DNA of 64,000 nucleotides, from NCBI GenBank assembly GCA_009761415.1, contig QUOL01000004.1, forward strand, positions 62,001 to 126,000, read 5' to 3'. Every line of letters starts with the position of its first letter. The stretch's first letter is position 1. Shown in pieces: positions 1 through 13,100 of this stretch. The translations under genes were made by a program, and so were the position numbers. The notes under the pieces were generated by a model. The model searched no databases and was not told the DNA's origin. It saw only the letters and a program-made list of their open reading frames with translations. This stretch comes from Sarcomyxa edulis. Taxonomy: Eukaryota; Basidiomycota; Agaricomycetes; Agaricales; Mycenaceae.

Positions 1-179
1 TGGTGATAAGATCACAATATGACGATGAGCAAAGTGGTCTCGTGAACATGAACAAACGCAGGGGCACTCACTGTGCCGCAAAATTGATTTCGACAGTGTG
101 GGCATTGTCCAACGATACGTAGGGCAGCAGAATTGCATTGATTCTCTGCTGTGAACTGGCAACGTTTCTTGGCAGGCAT
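1..179 (-). CDS. AN1-type zinc-finger protein, 5' part only
   Basis: The minus-strand reading frame starts at the ATG at 177-179 (MPAKKRCQFT...). It runs as one exon to about position 72, where a GTGAGT donor begins at 71. The translated segment has the spacing C-x6-C followed by CPHCRNQFCG, which is the first half of an AN1 zinc-binding domain as found in fungal Cuz1/Tmc1-like proteins. Those proteins act in stress-linked proteasome or Cdc48 pathways. The rest of the domain, including the histidine-containing half, should lie beyond the left edge after the intron. The family call rests on about 36 residues, so it is reasonable but not certain. Confidence 0.6.
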
Positions 180-1636
180 TATGAAGTGTGCGGGGTAAGG
201 ATGATAAGGGTTCGGAGAGGGGTCGTTGGACAAGATACTGAAAGAGGAATTGGTAAGGAATTAGTGAAGAAGACGAAGACTGAGAAATGAAGAAAGACTC
301 ACACCGGAGGATAGATGAGAGCAGAGGAGGAAAGACGGAAATGAGACGAGATGGTTTTATAGGGAAGAGGAAAGGACGCGTCAGCCTCGAAACAGTCAGC
401 GCTACCCCACGTGGCTAATCCGTTGCCGGCCGTAAAGCCGACTTCCGACACATCCGGTGTGCTTCCGCCTCCGAGCCTCACTCTTCTCCAGCAGCTTCGG
501 CTCGACCCAAATCAGCAACTTCATACCCACTGAACCTGGAACTTGTACTGGAACTTGCACGGCACGATCAAGCTAAACTTGGATTGGTCTCCTCGTCAAC
601 TTGTCGACCCCGGATTTGCTCTCGGAGACAGCTTTGACGTGTTCTCATCCGATTATACTTGGAAAGTTCTGCTAGTATCATGCATCATGCACTGCCAACG
701 TTGTAACAGACTTGGAGCTTCATTCCAGCCGCTGACGTTGCCTTGAGGAAACCCCCTGGCATCGAACGAGTTGTCGCACCTTAGACTAGCCCACGCCTTT
801 CCGGGCACCTTACTCTTTTCTCAATGCAACCCACGCACTTCTTCACTCAACTGTCGTCCAACATGGCCCTGTGACCGTTGAGCAGGCCCCTAAACTCCCG
901 GTTTATCTACGGAGATCTGTTCCTTTGTGCTTCTTGATCTGTCGTCTCGTCAGGTATCCCACAGAAAGGACGGATGACCCGTGCAGGTCGCCGATTCCTA
1001 TCTCCCGGGCCTGCGTACGCTGCTATCCAGATACATCAGCTGGAAGCAGAGAATGGACACGAATGATGTCGCCCATGGCTTGTGCTTCAATATTTTGTAG
1101 AGGCCGACATCTATCATAGGTCCATCCTCCTGGTCTCCATGTTTATTTTTTTAGTACTCTAGCTCTCTCTCTCGATCTCCACTCCGATGCATAGGCGCGT
1201 TAAGCCTAAAGCTTAAGGAAGCAATTCAAACATGCGGCCCTCATATCCGTTGTAGCTCCTTCCTCGAGCCTTCAGTGCCTCACACCTGGTGGAGCGGAAC
1301 GGAGGCATGGATCTCAAGGTTCTGGAACAACTCTGGGGGTATAGAATAGATTGATATCGTGCCGACCGTCCTATTCATGTATTACGAAGGAAAACTAGGC
1401 AAGAACGATTAAATAGATAAGGAAGAGCTAATCGAAGAATCGGGAATAGTATGGACAACGAGAACTACAGGGCTCGTACGTTAGAGGTGTGGGCCGAGGG
1501 ATTGAATAAACGACTGTGCATGAGGAGATCTGTGGGCATGTAAATGAATATAAAAAAGAGAACGAAATAGAATCGTGATGTCCAAAACGTGATGCAGATA
1601 AGAAGGGAAATCGCGAGGGTAGGTCAACAAAGATAA
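180..1636. other. intergenic region without recognisable gene
   Basis: This stretch of about 1.45 kb separates the AN1 gene start from the syntaxin stop. The open frames in it (for example 299-481 minus, 543-746 plus and 871-1119 plus) are short, show no recognisable motif and do not join into a convincing spliced model. A short CT-rich run lies near 1160-1182. I would treat it as the AN1 promoter plus the syntaxin 3' region. Confidence 0.5.
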
Positions 1637-3119
1637 TCATGAAGTTTTCGAACTCTTGATATTCTTGCTAACCAACACACCGACGACCACACCGATAATG
1701 ATCAGTACAATCAAAGTGATGACGAAGCAGATCCATCGCTTCTTGCGCGCAGCGCGAGCGGATTCTACGGCCTTTTCTGTGTATCCAAGACTATGATACA
1801 GATTCACTTGAGTTGGAACTTCATCGATGATTAGAGAACACATACCCGACTTCCGTGTCCTTTTCAACGCCTGCTGCTTGAGTCTCGATGACATTAATAG
1901 TTTCGTCTTGCTGTTCAACAAGAACGCTCATCTATGGGTATTGTGAGTCATATGAACATTGTATTCGGATGATGTGGGCATACGTCATTGAACAATTGGG
2001 CAAGCTCTCCCAACGTTTTCTCAATCCTCTTGATATCTTCATGTCGTTCTTGGACTTCGCGATAAGCTGCTCGTGATTCACCGTATCGGTTCGAGCTCAT
2101 GAGCTGTGTGTGGGTAAGCCTCTAAACCAAGTGAATTATAATATAACGACGTACAGCTTGACTGAAAATTTGGCCGCCATTTTCGTCGTTCACTACCGCT
2201 TTCACCTCTTCCGGGGAAGCATCAGGTTTTACTATACCCGCCCATCAGTCCGGGACCATAATCAATTGCAGAAACGATCAACCTACCAATTTTGAACTGT
2301 CTTTCCATACGTTGCTTGTACTTCGCTCGGTATTGTTGCTCTACTGTCTGGTATCCTTGAATTGCCTCCACAAACTTGGACTTAACCAATGCGGTCTTCG
2401 AGAGTATGACAGATTAAATCATGAGAATTCACAACCAAGACTGTACGTCACCTGTTGTTTGCGGATTTGACCATCACGCCCTGAACCGCCTTGGCTCTCC
2501 AGTGACTTTATGCGACGTTTGAGGACTGAACTTAGCGCTCTTGTTTCCTCTATCAGTTCATCCAGTTGGCTAGCATTGCGTTGAGCGGCAGAGTCATCCA
2601 TATTGTTCAGTGAACGAGAATGGAGGTCGCTAATGCGTGCGACATTATCGTTGAACGAGCGCAGACTGTCTTGGAGAGAGGATATCTGCCATGCAAATCA
2701 AAGGTTCGCAATGAGATAGAGAATAATTCGAGATTCAGACCAGACGAACCTCCGTATAAAAGGCTGACATGCCATCTCCTCCACCAGCGGCTGGTGTTGG
2801 AGCTAGATGTGTCGTGCTATCCTTAACGTCCGACATTTCATATGAGTGGTCATCTTGCTGAGCGTAGGGATTGGTTCTACGGCTTTGGTATCCGCCCGCA
2901 CCAGCAGCTCCTCCCGACGCCTGCGTCGGATATGAGTTGCTAAGAACATGAACAGGTTTAGTATATTTGAAGAAAGACGTTCACACGGATCGACGTACGT
3001 GTTGGTGTAGCTCCCTCCGCCTTGCTGAGCCTGATTTATGGTGTTACTTAGCCTGGAATATAGAGAGGCTCCATATGTATATTACTGACCCTCATTGCTG
3101 CTAGTCTGTCTCTGGCCAT
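1637..3119 (-). CDS. SSO1: plasma-membrane syntaxin (Sso1/Psy1-type t-SNARE)
   Basis: This is a Qa-SNARE that would act in exocytic fusion at the plasma membrane. The start ATG at 3117-3119 opens a short exon (MARDRLAAMR) followed by GTCAGT. Later exons give a Gly/Gln/Tyr-rich N-terminus, an acidic EMSDVKD segment, the Habc helices (LNNMDDSAAQRNASQLDEL in 2419-2601, then an AIQGYQTVEQQYRAKYK-type helix) and the SNARE motif (SRAAYREVQERHEDIK, ELAQLFND, then a central Gln in EQQDET). The end is a basic RAARKKRW stretch plus a C-terminal membrane anchor (CFVITLIVLIIIGVVVGVLV). The stop is at 1637-1639. At least eight exons are needed. A clear paralogue lies at 7305-8618 on the other strand, so which of the two is the true SSO1 orthologue is not decided here. 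Confidence 0.85.
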
Positions 3120-3424
3120 TGCGTGATGAAGAGTGTGAAGGAAGTCAAAGGGGTATGTTGTAGGAGTCGCTCAACCAGGCAGTGAAAGTGGAGACGACTT
3201 CGAATGATGGGAAGCCTGCGATAGGCCTTTTTATGATAGAAGGAAAGAACAGCGGAAAAGCACGACCGATGAGAGTGAAACGGTCGCTGTCTTGATGGCG
3301 GTGTTGCAACCAAATGGCTGTCAATAGCTGCGCGAACAGCGGCTAACTCAAAAGTTGCAAATCATGTTCATCATCTACGGATGCGAGTCCGGTGTGTTGT
3401 CTAACGATACGGTGATATATACTT
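3120..3424. other. short intergenic gap between syntaxin start and ASL stop
   Basis: About 300 bp upstream of the syntaxin ATG and downstream of the argininosuccinate lyase stop. I see no gene here. It presumably holds the syntaxin promoter and the ASL terminator. Confidence 0.4.
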
Positions 3425-5174
<1,750 letters not shown>

Positions 5175-5214
5175 GTTGGATTTTCAAGAATTAGAGTAAA
5201 TCTACAAGTCACAC

Positions 5215-5221
5215 TGAGTCA
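5215..5221. promoter_or_regulatory. Gcn4/CPC1-type element TGAGTCA
   Basis: A perfect palindromic TGAGTCA lies 41-47 bp upstream of the argininosuccinate lyase start codon. In fungi this is the binding sequence of the Gcn4/CPC1/CpcA bZIP activator of amino-acid biosynthesis genes, so the context is apt. Binding is inferred; a 7-bp match can occur by chance. Confidence 0.5.
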
Positions 5222-5867
5222 AGTTGAGCAGCGCGTGACTTGTCCCACGCCAAAAAAAGACCTGCTCGGGCACTGGGCAACTCGGCCATCGTATTGGTCC
5301 AGTTAATCCACCAAGCCCGCCTCTCTAGAACTCTAGAAATATAGGCCTCAGAATTTCCTTCAAAAGTGTTCTCAGACATGCAAGGATCACAGGGCAATTT
5401 GGGGACGATAGACTGCCTTGAGCTTCCAATCATCCTTATTGAAGCTCAAAGCTTGGGAAACCATGCAAGCACCCGACTGCGATACTCAAGGTCCAATGTA
5501 ATGAGATATATATCAGACAGTACTAGGGCTAACTGGACGCATAAGGATCTATACAGACGGCGTAGCCGGGCTTCCAGGTTTCCAGGTTTCCTTATTTGGC
5601 AATGGTCACGCTGTGCCACCCCGCTTCATTTTGGGAACTGGAACCTCGATATCTACCCAAACTCTCGGTCAATTTCTCCCAGATTCCTTGAAGGGCAAGG
5701 ACTGATGCATTGCCAACTTTCTGCCTCTGGGATTTGACGACAGAATGCAACTAAGGAAAGACTCATCATGTTACTCTTTTGAAGAAAATTTTGAAATTTC
5801 TGCAAATTCCTACACTTCCTGCGGTCTTTGTTCAATCATCCGAATGATAAAACAAAAGATACAGTAG
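5222..5867. other. intergenic region upstream of ASL, no gene seen
   Basis: About 650 bp between the ASL promoter element and the tRNA. The longest open frame here (5366-5737 plus) has no recognisable motif or splice structure. A short tandem TTCCAGG(T) repeat occurs near 5570-5590. Nothing else is supported. Confidence 0.4.
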
Positions 5868-5975
5868 TTCCGATACGGGGAATCGAACCCCGGGCTGCCG
5901 CGAACGTCGTGATTTTGTACGCTAAGCGGAATACACAATGAAAGGCGGCAATGTTAACCGCTACACCATATCGGA
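5868..5975 (-). tRNA. tRNA-Glu (anticodon TTC) with intron
   Basis: On the minus strand the 7-bp acceptor stem TCCGATA pairs with TATCGGA, followed by discriminator A. A D-arm with box A-like GGTGTAGCGGTTAAC follows. The anticodon stem GCCGC/GCGGC encloses a loop CTTTCA-x with anticodon TTC. The T-arm is CGGGG-TTCGATT-CCCCG (box B). About 36 nt are inserted right after position 37, the canonical nuclear tRNA intron site. A functional tRNA-Glu(UUC) is the natural reading. Confidence 0.9.
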
Positions 5976-6084
5976 CTTGAAGGAAGTCTTCATGTTTACA
6001 ATATATTGCGTCTGATGTTGCAGATGCAGCGACTCTCTGAAGGCAACGGAGAACTCATGCATGTCTCAGGGATGTCTAGACCAG

Positions 6085-6126
6085 AGGAGGAGGAGGAGGA
6101 GGAGGAGGAGGAGGAGGAGGAGGAGG
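6085..6126. repeat. (AGG)14 microsatellite
   Basis: Fourteen uninterrupted AGG units (42 bp) in non-coding DNA 110 bp from the tRNA. It is likely length-polymorphic by replication slippage. Confidence 0.95.
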
Positions 6127-6375
6127 TATATTATACTGACGGGGTCCCACTCAGGAACAGTCAGTTTACTGTAAGCTAACATGCAGGTAATCTACGGGTG
6201 CTTAAACTACCTATAAGAAGCTCACAGAGCACCAGTACCTGTGTGCGACATGAATAATTCCACAAACCATCTGGAATAATTTGTCAGCGGCAAGCTCGGA
6301 TGAAGTCATTAGCGAGATAATATTGAGATACAGAATACAGCCAACAGACCATCCGTATAGACGGACAATCTCAGG

Positions 6376-6582
6376 CTATAGGACTTGCACATACTCGAAG
6401 TACATAGCAAGGCTAGCATCAACTACAACACTAGCAAGCGAGATCCGGGAGAACCGACAATCTCCACAAGGTAGAGTCACCAGAGTTGTTTCTGAGTAAC
6501 ATCTCCTGCATGTTTCTTCACCGTATTCGTCGACCAATGTCTTGTCTATGTTGGATTCGCGGATAAGTATCGCGGCGGACAA
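6376..6582 (-). pseudogene. short reading frame related to 6643-6855, probably decayed
   Basis: The minus-strand frame contains NIDKTLVDEYG followed by a hydrophobic stretch (ISLASVVVDASLAMYF). After an in-frame stop the same frame continues with IVRLYGWSVGCILYLNIIS and SSELAADK. The neighbouring frame at 6643-6855 has the same order of motifs: DIEKTSIDEYG, then a hydrophobic stretch, then IVYGWHGLY and SASRLVAD. The two look like diverged copies of one small, possibly membrane-associated protein. Stops and missing ends suggest decay. The function is unknown. Confidence 0.3.
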
Positions 6583-6642
6583 TCTGACATGACCATTTAG
6601 GGACTATTTGGCGGAACTATAATGGAACCTGATAGTACAAAA

Positions 6643-6855
6643 TCAAAATGTGACTTCCCTATCTGCGACCAGACGAGATGCAGATGTACATTTACAATAC
6701 AGACCATGCCACCCATATACGATAGCAGTGCCACCCAACAAAGCGAGACCGCGAAGAAAGTATTCCGGAATTTGCGTATCCGAGGACATGTGGATTACGT
6801 TGCCGTATTCATCGATCGATGTCTTTTCGATGTCAAACTGACGTGGCAGGTGCAT
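6643..6855 (-). pseudogene. second copy of the diverged short reading frame
   Basis: The frame carries DIEKTSIDEYGNVIHMS, a hydrophobic stretch (YFLRGLALLGGTAIVYGW) and ASRLVADREVTF. Motif order and spacing resemble the frame at 6376-6582, so an old tandem duplication is inferred. I do not recognise the family and see no complete gene model. Confidence 0.3.
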
Positions 6856-6885
6856 CCGGATTCTGTAATGATTTTGCCAAATTTT

Positions 6886-6914
6886 CGCAGCATCGATCGT
6901 TACACCATATCGGG
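6886..6914 (-). pseudogene. tRNA-Glu 5'-half remnant
   Basis: The minus strand reads CCGATATGGTGTAACGATCG, which closely matches the acceptor strand and D-arm (box A) of the intact tRNA-Glu about 1 kb away. The anticodon region that follows is degenerate and no T-arm is seen. It is best read as a truncated tRNA copy or a relic of a tRNA-derived short repeat. Confidence 0.5.
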
Positions 6915-7304
6915 GTGCTTGTCCTTGTGTGAATCGGAAGCTGTTACTTGTACCTTACATATTATGTAATTAGCACATGCTAGGCTGCTAAGTGGCTGCT
7001 AAGTCATGGCTCATGTTCTGAAGTCCACTTCATCGTCCAGTTTTTTGTCGTTGCTATTCTGTGAAATTTTTTATAAGATCCTCAGCTACTGAGAGATAGA
7101 AATATTCGATATCAGTGTTAAATACTTACCTGTTGACCTGTCCGATCGAGCCCAAGATGGTGCGACTGAAACCTTTTCCCACGAATCGGCGACTCCTTTG
7201 TCACTGCGACCGTCAAGCTCGCGCTTCAGTGCACAGCTTAGTGGTACTGCGCTCTACAAGGCACCAGGAGTCTATATCCCACCTGTTCGTTGCAATCTCT
7301 TCCA

Positions 7305-8618
7305 ATGGCACAAGCACGGTTCGCAGCTATGAGGGTGAGCACCTATCATCCTTCACCCACCAATCCTCCAAGTTTAGCGGTATGTACAGGCGCAGAGGCA
7401 GCAGCAGCAGGCCGACGCCCCTCAGACGGTCGAGATGTCCAATCTCCAGGTAAACGGTAATGGAACCAACGCAAGCGGAAATGGAAACGGCAACGGCTCT
7501 GTTTTACCATTTTTATCCGAGGCAAGTGCTTGCTCTTTGAGTTCTGCCATGGTCTCACCAATTTCTCCTACATTTCTCCTATCATCTAGATTGAATCAGT
7601 ACAAGATGGAATCACTCAGCTTTCTGACAACGTTAGACGTATTTCCGAACTTCATTCACGATCCCTTAACGCTATGGACGAGTCGGCTGCGGCACAAGAA
7701 GCTGCTCAATTGGATGCACTAGCCGTGGAAACACGGATTCTGAGCAATCAACTGAAGGATAGGATCAAAGCCTTGGAAGCTACTCCGAATTCAGGACATG
7801 ATGCAGAAATGCGCAGGAACCGCGTGCGTCGCCTTGTTGAGGTCGGAGCCGTTACACTAATATCATACTCTATAGACGTCACTGGTGCGAAAGAAATTTC
7901 TAGAGGCAATACAAGATTACCAAAAGGTCGAGCAACAATATCGTACAAAGGCCAAACAGCGAGTTGAGAGGCAATTCAGGATAGGTACTGTTTCCCGAAA
8001 CTCCGATCCTTTACTTTACTGACCATCATGCTACAGTCAAACCGGATGCAACGCCAGAGGAAATCTCGACTGTCGTCAATGATGCAGACGGCGGTGGAAA
8101 CCAGATATTTGCCCAAGCAGTCAGTATACCATTCCATATAATCTTTCATAGCTGACCTAGTAATGTAGTTGTCTTCAACGACTCGATACGGCGATTCACG
8201 AGCGGCATACAGGGAAGTGCAGGAAAGACACCAGGACATTCGTAAAATGGAAGCAACATTGGCAGAATTGGCTCAGTTGTTCAATGATGTGAGTGAAATA
8301 TGTGGCTCTCTCTTTCTGCGTTATACTGATCTTCTCGTCAGATGGGAACCATGATTGAGCAGCAAGACGCTACCATCGTCGACATTGAAAAGACAGCTGC
8401 CACAGTTGAAGACCATACAGAGCAAGGGTACGCGTTGCATCTTCCATTTCCTTGTTTGACTTCGATCCTGACCTTGTCCTAGTGCTGCGCATATCGAGAA
8501 AGCCGTCGTGCATGCTCGAGCTTGGCGAAAGAAGAAGTGGATATGTTTCTTCATTATTCTGATCATTTGTGCGATCATTGCCATCGTTCTCGGTGTCGAG
8601 TTGGGCGGGAAGAAGTGA
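7305..8618 (+). CDS. second syntaxin (Sso-type t-SNARE) paralogue
   Basis: The start at 7305 gives MAQARFAAMR, the same first exon as the syntaxin at 3119. It is followed by RQQQQADAPQTVEMSNLQ and an Asn/Gly-rich linker. The Habc part (FLSEIESVQDGITQLSDNV, MDESAAAQEAAQLDALAVE) leads to KPDATPEEISTVVNDADGG. The SNARE motif follows (SRAAYREVQERHQDIRK, ELAQLFND, MIEQQDATIVDIE), then RAWRKKKW and a membrane anchor ending VLGVELGGKK. The stop is at 8616-8618. The intron at 7522-7589 starts with GC (GAG|GCAAGT) and is required for the frame. The N-terminal linker differs most from the paralogue, so the two may have split roles in exocytosis. Confidence 0.85.
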
Positions 8619-8942
8619 AGGAGCCCGCATGTCCTGCGATGATCTTGACGACGGAGACGTATATTTTAGGACTATTTAATTTGTATATCATGCGAGTACT
8701 GTATGTACATATACCACCATCCTCGACTGCGTTAACTTTTGTTCGCCCTGGCTGTTCTTGTTGGCGGTGCTGTTGATCAACAGGGTGAAACAAGACCAGC
8801 TGACGCATCGTGCTTACGCGTTCGCGGCGTCCCTCAAAAAAATAGGCCTTCTGCTTCCCCTGGATCGTTCTGGAGTCCGACGGGTTGGCTGGTGCTCAAT
8901 CTCATTTCTCTTTCTAATACTCACCCATCTTCTCTCAAAACG
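8619..8942. other. intergenic: syntaxin 3' region and PIS1 promoter
   Basis: About 320 bp with no gene. Both flanking genes are on the plus strand. Confidence 0.4.
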
Positions 8943-9946
8943 ATGACCAAGAAATCTCCAACTCGTAGACGTCGCGCAGGTTCAGTCGAGGTGGTCGATG
9001 CCAAGGTTGCCGTAGACCTTGCCACGGCTCAGACTTATTCAGAAAACGTCTTCCTCTTCATACCGAATCTCATTGGCAAGTCTTACGAGCAAGCTGTCTG
9101 CAAGTCGGCCACTATTGACACAAGTATCTACAGGGTACACACGAATCATCCTCGCGGCGCTCTCTTTGCATTATATGAGCTATCACCCAAAATATTGCAC
9201 CATTGCCTACGCAGTATCTGCTCTATTAGATGCAGTAGATGGGCATGCCGCAAGGGCTTATGGTCAGACGTCAAAATTCGGAGCAGTTTTGGATATGGTG
9301 ACCGATCGGTATGTAACTTGCTTGACGATTTCGTGTCTGTATTGACCGTATGATGCAGCTGCGCAACATCCTGCTTGCTATGCTACCTAGCTTCAGCATA
9401 TCCCGACTTTGCTCTGTTCTTCCAGTTCCTTATCGCCCTCGACTTTAGCAGTCACTACATGCACATGTACAGGTAAGATTACTTTACTCCCGTTGTATCA
9501 TCTTATGCATGACCATATCCCTTTAGTTCTCTTGTAACCGGTTCAAGAAGTCATAAGCTGGTCACAAGTGAGGTCAGTCGGATTCTATGGTTGTACTACA
9601 ATGACTCTGTGAGTACTCCAATGTTGCAACACCTACGATGCCGAATTGACACGTAGCACAGCGAACACTCTTCGTCATGTGTGCTGGGAACGAAATATTC
9701 TTCCTCTCCCTGTATCTCATGAAGTGGATCCGCACGCCGATTGGACTAGGCTCGTTTGGTCTTGTCTACTTCACCGATTTGACCTATCCTGAGCTCGTCG
9801 CGATATTGAGCTTCGGGATCTTTGCCGCGAAGAATATCATCAATGTGGTCCAGCTATGGAAGGCATCGAAAATCTTAGTTGGGGTTGACCTTGCAGAGAG
9901 AGCGCAGGCGAGAGAGGACGCGAAGAAAGCGAAGGTGTCGTATTAA
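8943..9946 (+). CDS. PIS1: phosphatidylinositol synthase (CDP-DAG--inositol 3-phosphatidyltransferase)
   Basis: The enzyme makes phosphatidylinositol from CDP-diacylglycerol and myo-inositol in the ER membrane. The start at 8943 gives a basic N-terminus (MTKKSPTRRRRAG), then ENVFLFIPNLIGYTRIILAA and several membrane segments. The CDP-alcohol phosphatidyltransferase motif is complete: DGHAARAYGQTSKFGAVLD followed by MVTD, that is D-G-x2-A-R-x8-G-x3-D-x3-D. SSHYMHMYSSLVTGSRSHK downstream is typical of PIS enzymes. The first intron (9076-9133, 58 nt) needs a GC donor (ATTG|GCAAGT) to give IGYTR in frame. The stop is at 9944-9946. Confidence 0.9.
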
Positions 9947-10138
9947 AGATTAAACACTAAACATTGGATTTCCAACACATACCACACTATATATACATTC
10001 CGAGGTACAATACACCACGCTGTAATTTTCTTTCGTCTGTATGTATAAGATTTGCCTGCCATAGTACGTACGTCACAGAATTTGTGACTAAGTGCTCTTG
10101 TTCCTTTTTTGTTACTCATCTCAGAGCACACCAGCTTT

Positions 10139-13100
10139 ATGCGGTCTTCAGCTCTCATTCGCAGCTCTCGGTCGTTGCTCAAGGCATCCTCTGTCCTCGT
10201 AACGCTACCTGCTACTACTTCTCCAAGGGTATCTCACGCTATTAAACGGCAGCCTACTCGTCCAGCACAACCGCCTACTACTCATCGTGGCTCACGTCTC
10301 GCATCTTCAAGCTCAAGTTCAGCTCTAGAGTCTACCCCAGGGCCCGGAGAGGATCCCTCGAATCCTAATGAATCACCTGGATCTCCACTCGAAGAACCAG
10401 AGAAGCCCAAGCAGCGTCGGACACGGGTGTCTACAACTGCCAAAGAACCAGAGCCGGTGAAACTTCCTGAAGAATTAGATATTCTATGGTCCCCGGATGC
10501 CGAATCCTCTCAATCTACTGACCTTCCACCTCCGGAAATATTCAAGGAGGTGCTGCATAACTTACATATCACGTTGCATCCTCAGACTCAGCATCGAGCC
10601 ACTTATATCACACCAGGCAAGTCCGCGCTTGTTTTTCCCAAGGTTCTTCTACTCAACCTAGATCCTATCTTCATCAGCGGGTCCTCCTGTTGAGCCCACA
10701 TTGGCCCTGTATTGTCCGATAGGTACGATCTTTCACATTCCTAGTGGTCTTCTTCATCTGAAATGTCGCGCTTCGCAGAGGGTGGAGAATATATCATCGA
10801 CGCAACAGTCCGCGAACTTGCTCGTCGGACTGGCTCTGAAGTTGTAGTATTGGATGCTGTTCAGCTCGCTGGAGGAGAATGGGGACAGTTTGGCAAAGGT
10901 TAGTGGCCTGATACAATGCTCTACAAGTACTCATCGACATCTAGCCGCAGCCTCCCTTCAACTTCCGCGGAATCCCCTCCATTTCCCTTCATCCTCTCCA
11001 AACACCACACCCCCTAGTAATGCATTTGAGATGGAGGATGAGGATGATGATGACGATATGCAGTCAAGTTTCCCACCTCATCAAATGACAGTAACTTTGA
11101 TGGCTCCCAGTATGTCTGGTCGTGCCCTCATAGCTGCACCAACGAGACGCAATTCGCCTCCAAACAAGGCAAAAGCTTTTTTCGATGCCGTTGTGAACAT
11201 TTCAGGGAAGGAACCTGCATCTCCTTCGGCTCGCAGACCACGTTTGATTTACATACGCGACTTCCCTACTCTTGCCTCAACCGCTCCTTCCTGGTACCCT
11301 CCACTACTATCTGCGGTTCGTGGACGCCGCAAAGGGTCGGTGTCCAGACCCACTACTGCAACATCTAATCCTGTCACTATCATCTTCGGAATGACACCAT
11401 CTCTAGTCCCCACCATTTCTGGACCAGCCTCCTCAGGACCAGGTACCGGGATGCTCAACATGTTATTGAACCGCACTGCACAAACTTCCAGTTCTTCAGC
11501 TCGACCCAAGACCAATAAATCAGATTGGAGTGAGGGCGACAGGGCTGAAATTGCAAGGGAGAAACGTCTAAGAGATCGACTGCGGAAATGGGAGCAGGGC
11601 GATGCAGCTCTGCACGACGAGCTACCTGAATTATTGATGGGCAGACAAGAAGATGAAGATGACCGGGGACCAAAGCCTGTCGTTCTCATTGGACAGTCTG
11701 GTTTTTCGTCTCTTCTTAGCTCAGGGCGACCGGGGAGCAGTGGAGACGACTCTTCAGACTCCAACAACGTTCCGTCGTTTTTCCGGGTCTCAGTTCTCGT
11801 CCCTGCGATACGTTCGCTCGTAGCAGAGAAGGCGTGTCGGGTAGCTCGAAGGAGGGAAATCAACGGTCTTACCATGCGAATGGGCATTGGTGCTATCGGC
11901 GGCGAGCTCGATAAAGAGGAATTTATTCCTGAAGTCCCAAGTCTACTTGATTCTACTGAGGCAGGGAGTTCAATCGAGGGGGATGCCCTACCCGAAAGTG
12001 ATTATACACGGATGTGGGATGACTGGGGAAGGAGAGTCGAGGTATGGCCTAATGTACGACAGATTGCGGATCGGGCCGTGGGCAGTGTTGTTGCTTCAGA
12101 GTGTATCAGCCCTCGGCCGGAAAAGTCAACACTGGATCCAACTCCGATTCCATGGTCTGCTGTATACTATGCATGGGCTGCACATCGATCGGCACATGAC
12201 TTGCGGAAGGCCTGGATGAAGGAGGCTTCGTCGTATGGGCAGGTTTCGCGTGACACGGATGAACCAAAGGACACTGATGCAGAGGGTGTGTCGCAGAGCA
12301 AACCCGATGAAGTAGCGGAGAGGATCAAACTAGAGGGCAATCTTAACACACACGAAGAACGACTTATAGGGTGTATTGTTAATTCCGGTGAACTTATCCG
12401 TGATTTTCTATTTTGTCCCTTGCCTGACTTGTTTTCCAAGCTACGATGCCTACATCTTTCAATCAGGTTCATCTACCACCGCATACTATAGATTCCGTCC
12501 GGACCATTGTATCTCTTCCTTTACTCCATCCAGCAGCATTCCAGCACGGCATTCTAAAGCAGCACGGTATGACAGGTTGTCTGTTGTTTGGCCCTCCAGG
12601 AACAGGAAAGGCATGTCCTCAAATTTTGTGTCTTTCCTGAACCTCTCTAATGATATATTGCAGACCCTCATTGTTCGAGCACTGGCAAAGGAAGCTGGGT
12701 GTACCATGCTTGCTATCTCGCCTTCCGATGTGATGGACATGGTATGTTATCGTATGAATGCTCTCTCGCGACAACACTGACGTCCTTTGCACAGTATGTT
12801 GGAGAAGGAGAAAAGCTTGTCAAAGCAGTCTTCTCTCTTGCTCGACGACTCTCACCTTGCGTGGTTTTCCTCGATGAAATCGATGCTCTATTTGTTTCAC
12901 GTACATCAGCGGGTCGGGAAAGTGGCAGTGCCATGGCACACCGTGGCGTTATCACACAATTTATGCAAGAAATGGATGGTCTAACGACGTCGAAGGATGA
13001 TCGAGTCATTGTGATTGGGGCAACTAATAGACCTTTCGACTTGGATGATGCAGTCCTGCGCCGCCTGCCTCGCCGACTGTTGGTTGACCTTCCAGGACAA

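Larger units (their letters stand above)
5976..7304. other. gene-poor interval with microsatellite, decayed ORFs and tRNA remnant
   Basis: Between the tRNA and the second syntaxin gene I find no intact gene. The interval holds a GGA repeat, two related short minus-strand reading frames and a fragment resembling the 5' half of a tRNA-Glu, each listed separately. The last 300 bp should include the promoter of the second syntaxin gene. Confidence 0.5.

Noticed and set aside
299..481. 60-codon minus frame upstream of the AN1 gene
   Set aside because: It is a short, low-similarity frame in the expected promoter/5' leader, with no motif.
11249..11887. 212-codon antisense frame in the AAA ATPase exon
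   Set aside because: It overlaps a well-supported exon, has Ser/Arg-rich composition and shows no domain or splice continuity.
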